From JBBRCX01 sp038204465 (GTDB lineage Bacteria; Planctomycetota; Phycisphaerae; Tepidisphaerales; Tepidisphaeraceae), in NCBI GenBank assembly GCA_038204465.1, contig JBBRCX010000005.1, positions 1 to 64,000 on the forward strand: a stretch of DNA of 64,000 bases, in the 5' to 3' direction. The position numbers and the translations under genes are program-made. The notes under the pieces are model-generated. The model made no database searches, was not told the DNA's origin, and saw only the letters and a list, made by a program, of their open reading frames with translations. Positions 61,295 to 64,000 of the stretch are shown here, one piece after another; position 1 is the first letter of the stretch, and the number at the start of each line of letters is the position of its first letter.

Positions 61295-62440
61295 CTATGC
61301 GTTTGGCTTGACGCGCCACCGGTCGATGACGTCCGATCTCAGGTCGATGCCGAAGCCGGGCTTGTCCGGCACGTGCATGAATCCCTCGCTGATCTTCGGA
61401 TGCTCGGCGGGAAGGTCGAACCACATCGGATCGCGCAGCTCGTTGGGGAAGATTTCCACGCACAGCCCGTTTTGCACGCCGGCGAGCAGGTGCAGCGCGA
61501 CCTGCGGCTCCTCGTGGTGCGCCATATTCACGCCAAAGCACGAGGCCATGCCCGCGATGCGCCGCCATTCCGTGACGCCCGCGGCGATCGTCGCGTCCAC
61601 ATTCAGGATGTCGACCGCGCCGCGCTCGACCAGATCGCGGCATCCATGGCGCGAGATCTCCCCCTGGCCTGCGTTCACCGGAATGCCGATGGTTCGCACG
61701 CGCGCGTTCCCGGCGATCTGGTCCTGCCACTGCACCGGCTCCTCGAGCCACGCCAGATCCAGGTCACGCACGCCGCGGGCGAACTTCATCGCGTCCGCCA
61801 CGCTCCAGGATTGGTTGGAATCCGTGCAGAGGTGGAACTTGGCGCCGCCGACTTTGCGCGCCAGCCGCGTGCGCTCGATATCTTCTTCCACCGACAGCTT
61901 CCCCACCTTGAGCTTCATGCCGTAGATCCCGCCATCGAGGTAATGCTGGATCTCATCGCCAAGGTCGGCCAGCGTCTTGCCCTTCATCACGTAGCCGCCG
62001 ATGGCGATCACCGGGACGCGCTCGCGGGCGCCCCCAAGAAGCTTGTAGACCGGTTGCTTCAGCGCCTTGCCGAGCGCGTCCCACAGCGCGATATCGATCG
62101 CGGCGATCGCCTGCGTCCGCACGCAATGCTTCGCCAGGTCGAGCGTGTGGATCCCTCGGTTGCCCAGGTCCACGCGCGTCTCCCACATCCGCTGCCAGTG
62201 CGCCTCCAGGTTCCGCGCGTCCTCCCCGACGAGCAGCGGCCGGTAGATCTCGTTGGCAAGACGCACGACCTCGAGCTGATACTGATCTTCATCGCCGCCA
62301 AAGGTGTGCCCGATCGTTCCATCGTCGAGTTCCACGCGCGTGACGATGGTATTGCGGCTGGTGATCTTGTACGTCCCGCCCTGAAACACGTCCTGAAGCT
62401 GGCGAACCAGGGGGATGGATTCAATGTGTTTGATCTTCAT
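61295..62440 (-). CDS. Mandelate racemase/muconate lactonizing enzyme family protein
   Basis: An enolase-superfamily barrel with KxK in GMKLKVGKLS, metal ligands at CTDSNQSW, WLEEPVQWQD and NAGQGEIS, and a His in NMAHHEEPQ as acid/base. The N-terminal cap begins MKIKHIESIPLVRQLQDVFQ. It differs from the dehydratase at 48333, so it presumably handles another acid sugar. It is convergent with the sulfatase. Confidence 0.85.
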   Translation of the reverse strand: MKIKHIESIPLVRQLQDVFQGGTYKITSRNTIVTRVELDDGTIGHTFGGDEDQYQLEVVRLANEIYRPLLVGEDARNLEAHWQRMWETRVDLGNRGIHTLDLAKHCVRTQAIAAIDIALWDALGKALKQPVYKLLGGARERVPVIAIGGYVMKGKTLADLGDEIQHYLDGGIYGMKLKVGKLSVEEDIERTRLARKVGGAKFHLCTDSNQSWSVADAMKFARGVRDLDLAWLEEPVQWQDQIAGNARVRTIGIPVNAGQGEISRHGCRDLVERGAVDILNVDATIAAGVTEWRRIAGMASCFGVNMAHHEEPQVALHLLAGVQNGLCVEIFPNELRDPMWFDLPAEHPKISEGFMHVPDKPGFGIDLRSDVIDRWRVKPNA

Positions 62441-62449
62441 TTGCAGGCG

Positions 62450-62842
62450 CTACGATTCGGAGATCACAGTCAATTCAGGAATGCGATCGAAATGTTTGCG
62501 ATTGTGGGTAAGGAGCGGCAGTTTATGCCGGCGCGCCATGGCTGCGGTCCAGGCGTCCCCGGGCGCGATGGGTAGGCCCCTGATTGACATAACGCGGGCC
62601 CATTCCCACGATAATTCATCGTCATGTTCAAGAACCACATAACGAAACAGGAGCTCGCGCATGTCCTGAATTCGCCGGTCACTCCACTTGTACTTCACTG
62701 CCCATCGGTAGAGTTCCGCGCAAGTCATAAAGGAGATGCAGATGGTTTTCGCTTCAACATGTTTTTTATAGAGCGCTGCGCGACTGTCGCCTTTCATCGC
62801 GAAAGAAATGACGTCCGTGTCGACAAGAATTGGTTCCATCAC
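62450..62842 (-). CDS. PIN-domain toxin (VapC-like)
   Basis: A 130-aa PIN-domain ribonuclease: the first acidic residues are in LVDTDVISFAMKGD, the conserved Glu in TCAELYRWA, Asp in IAPGDAWTAAMA, and THNRKHFDRIP near the end. It overlaps the upstream small gene by 4 bases, the normal antitoxin-toxin order. VapC toxins cut tRNA or rRNA. Confidence 0.85.
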   Translation of the reverse strand: MMEPILVDTDVISFAMKGDSRAALYKKHVEAKTICISFMTCAELYRWAVKYKWSDRRIQDMRELLFRYVVLEHDDELSWEWARVMSIRGLPIAPGDAWTAAMARRHKLPLLTHNRKHFDRIPELTVISES

Positions 62843-63135
62843 CCATCCTTCCGCCAGGGCTGTGAACGCAGCCGCTCCAGGTCCTGTTCAAAATCATCAT
62901 CCCGCTGATCCTCCGGCCAGATGCCCCTCAGATCCTCGAGCGTGGCGGATCCTTCAATGCCCTGTTCGTTCGCCAACTCTTCGATGGAGCGGTTTCTCCA
63001 GTAATTTGACGCGGGCTGGCCCGGCACCTCTTCAACCACCGTGATCTGAACCGTTTTCCCAACGAGAGGCGCGAGCTCCGGCAGATCGACGACCTGAGAA
63101 TCGAGCCGCTTGCGAATTCGAATGGGTCGCATCAT
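62839..63135 (-). CDS. Antitoxin-like partner of the VapC-like toxin
   Basis: The 98-aa product has an N-terminal beta segment (IRIRKRLDSQVVDLPELAPL) and an acidic C-terminus (WPEDQRDDDFEQDLERL) suited to wrapping a PIN toxin. No AbrB or RHH fold is obvious. The four-base overlap with vapC supports the assignment. Confidence 0.65.
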   Translation of the reverse strand: MMRPIRIRKRLDSQVVDLPELAPLVGKTVQITVVEEVPGQPASNYWRNRSIEELANEQGIEGSATLEDLRGIWPEDQRDDDFEQDLERLRSQPWRKDG

Positions 63136-63192
63136 CTCACCTCCGTTTACCAGTTTAGCTTAGCACCCGGGCGGCGAGACGACCAAACGAAA

Positions 63193-63801
63193 TCAGCCTT
63201 CGGCCAACGTCGGGGGGTCTCGAGGTGTTCCTTCATGGCCGCCTCTGGCGGCGCGGTACAGATCGCCGCCGTGGGCGTCATGCAGCACAACTGCGGGGAA
63301 AGTTTTCAGCTTCAGCACGCGCATCGCCTCGCTGAGCAGCTCTTCGAACGCGACGACGGCGGATTCTTCAATCGTGGCAGACAGCAGCGCGCCGGTCCCG
63401 CCGATGGCGCCGAGGTAGACGCCGCCATGCTGCACGATCGCCTGCTTCACGTCGGTGGAGATGTAGCCTTTGCCGATGAAGCCCCGCAGCCCATGGAAGA
63501 GGAGTGTCGGGAGAAATGGATTCATCCTTCCGCTCGTGGTCGGACCGGCCGAGCCGATGACCGACCCGGGCCGCGCGGGGGTCGGCCCCACAAAGTAAAG
63601 AAGTTGGCCTCGTAAATCGATCGGCGGCTTCTCGCCGGCCTGCAGCATCTTGAACAACCGTGCGCAAGCCTGATCGCGCCCGGTCAACACAGTTCCCGAC
63701 AACTCGAGCTCATCGCCCGCGCGCAGCGAGAGCGCGTCGGCTTCGCTCAGTGGCAGTTCGATTGATCTGGTCACAACGGCCCCATCAAGCGTATGGCCCA
63801 T
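63193..63801 (-). CDS. Class I fumarase/tartrate dehydratase beta subunit
   Basis: LRAGDELELSGTVLTGRDQA, GQLLYFVGPTPARPGSVIGS, AGPTTSGRMNPF and FIGKGYISTDVKQAIVQHGG with VYLGAIGGTGALL are the conserved blocks of the C-terminal (beta) domain of iron-sulfur fumarases and L(+)-tartrate dehydratases. It forms a complex with the alpha subunit encoded just upstream. The gap between the alpha stop (63894) and this ATG is 92 bases. Confidence 0.9.
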   Translation of the reverse strand: MGHTLDGAVVTRSIELPLSEADALSLRAGDELELSGTVLTGRDQACARLFKMLQAGEKPPIDLRGQLLYFVGPTPARPGSVIGSAGPTTSGRMNPFLPTLLFHGLRGFIGKGYISTDVKQAIVQHGGVYLGAIGGTGALLSATIEESAVVAFEELLSEAMRVLKLKTFPAVVLHDAHGGDLYRAARGGHEGTPRDPPTLAEG

Positions 63802-63874
63802 GCGGCAGGAACCCCGGCAATCGCTTCCATTTGCGAATGTCGTCCTCGGTGATGTGCTCGTGGTGGTTCTTCAT
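63785..63874 (-). CDS. Possible 29-residue peptide between the two hydratase subunits
   Basis: MKNHHEHITEDDIRKWKRLP continues to GFLPHGPYA. The composition looks protein-like and the frame fills the gap between the alpha and beta subunit genes, overlapping the beta start in another frame. There is no clear ribosome-binding site. It could be a leader peptide or chance. Confidence 0.25.
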   Translation of the reverse strand: MKNHHEHITEDDIRKWKRLPGFLPHGPYA

Positions 63875-63893
63875 GATCTGCAATGGAGGGTGC

Positions 63894-64000
63894 TTAAAGG
63901 ACAGCCTCCTGGTGGCGATGAGCATGGCATTCGATGTTCACGCTCACAGGCAGGCTCGCGATGTGGCACGCGGCGGTTTCGATCTGGACGCCAAGCGATG
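63894..64000 (-). CDS. Class I fumarase/tartrate dehydratase alpha subunit (5' end outside window)
   Basis: Only the last 34 residues are inside: SLGVQIETAACHIASLPVSV followed by NIECHAHRHQEAVL. This is the typical end of the alpha (iron-sulfur) subunit, where the CHIASLPV segment is conserved. It precedes the beta subunit on the same strand. Confidence 0.8.
   Translation of the reverse strand, partial: SLGVQIETAACHIASLPVSVNIECHAHRHQEAVL

Overview
The window is high-GC bacterial chromosome with many paralogous carbohydrate and sugar-acid genes. SdrD-B-repeat secreted proteins, a protein with a PEP-CTERM-like tail, DUF72, phytanoyl-CoA dioxygenases, BNR sialidases, Gfo/Idh/MocA, a CxPxR sulfatase and palindromic intergenic repeats together point to a planctomycete, most likely class Phycisphaerae. 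That is an inference from gene content; no rRNA is present. Weak or absent Shine-Dalgarno sequences and GTG/TTG starts occur alongside a few strong ones.

Layout. 1-3.7 kb: a secreted leishmanolysin-like protease (5' end outside the window) and an exported low-complexity protein behind a sigma70-like promoter and a hairpin-rich leader. 3.8-9.3 kb: a C45 acyltransferase lipoprotein, a candidate structured RNA with its own promoter (5121-5375), a 33-aa membrane peptide, pstB-phoU without pstSCA, a macro-domain protein and a DUF72 protein. 9.4-21 kb: a HEAT/TPR protein, an aldo/keto reductase, lipoprotein MsrB, PhyH, an MFS transporter, a sialidase, an acyl-CoA dehydrogenase remnant, a GH95-like enzyme and a cluster of very small genes. 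21-28.6 kb: a secreted clan GH-A glycosidase and an operon of unknown protein, KaiC-like ATPase and hybrid histidine kinase. 28.9-35.3 kb: a frameshifted di-haem cytochrome, a Nudix hydrolase, a GH20 hexosaminidase, an amidohydrolase and an RraA-like protein.

35.7-44 kb is a defence island. A type III-like restriction-modification operon (ORF6N protein, Mod, a toxin-antitoxin-like pair, Res) has 4-base overlaps or short gaps between genes. Upstream lie two truncated copies of the mod 5' end. Each is followed by a small accessory cassette: a DUF6883/small-protein pair after the first, the ORF6N gene after the second. One truncated copy carries a 37-base palindromic insertion with an apparent 2-base target duplication. 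This is the most unusual part of the window.

44-62.4 kb is a catabolic region for sulfated, uronic or acidic sugars: heparinase II/III, tRNA-Ser(GGA), an operon of enolase-superfamily dehydratase, 2-hydroxyacid dehydrogenase and DapA-type aldolase, two sialidases, a GSA-type aminotransferase, a phosphotriesterase-like hydrolase, PhyH, a second DapA-type lyase, a formylglycine-generating-enzyme-like protein, SDR, Gfo/Idh/MocA, a sulfatase and a second enolase-superfamily enzyme. No transporter is present there. The window closes with a VapBC-like pair and a two-subunit class I fumarase/tartrate dehydratase whose alpha subunit runs off the end.
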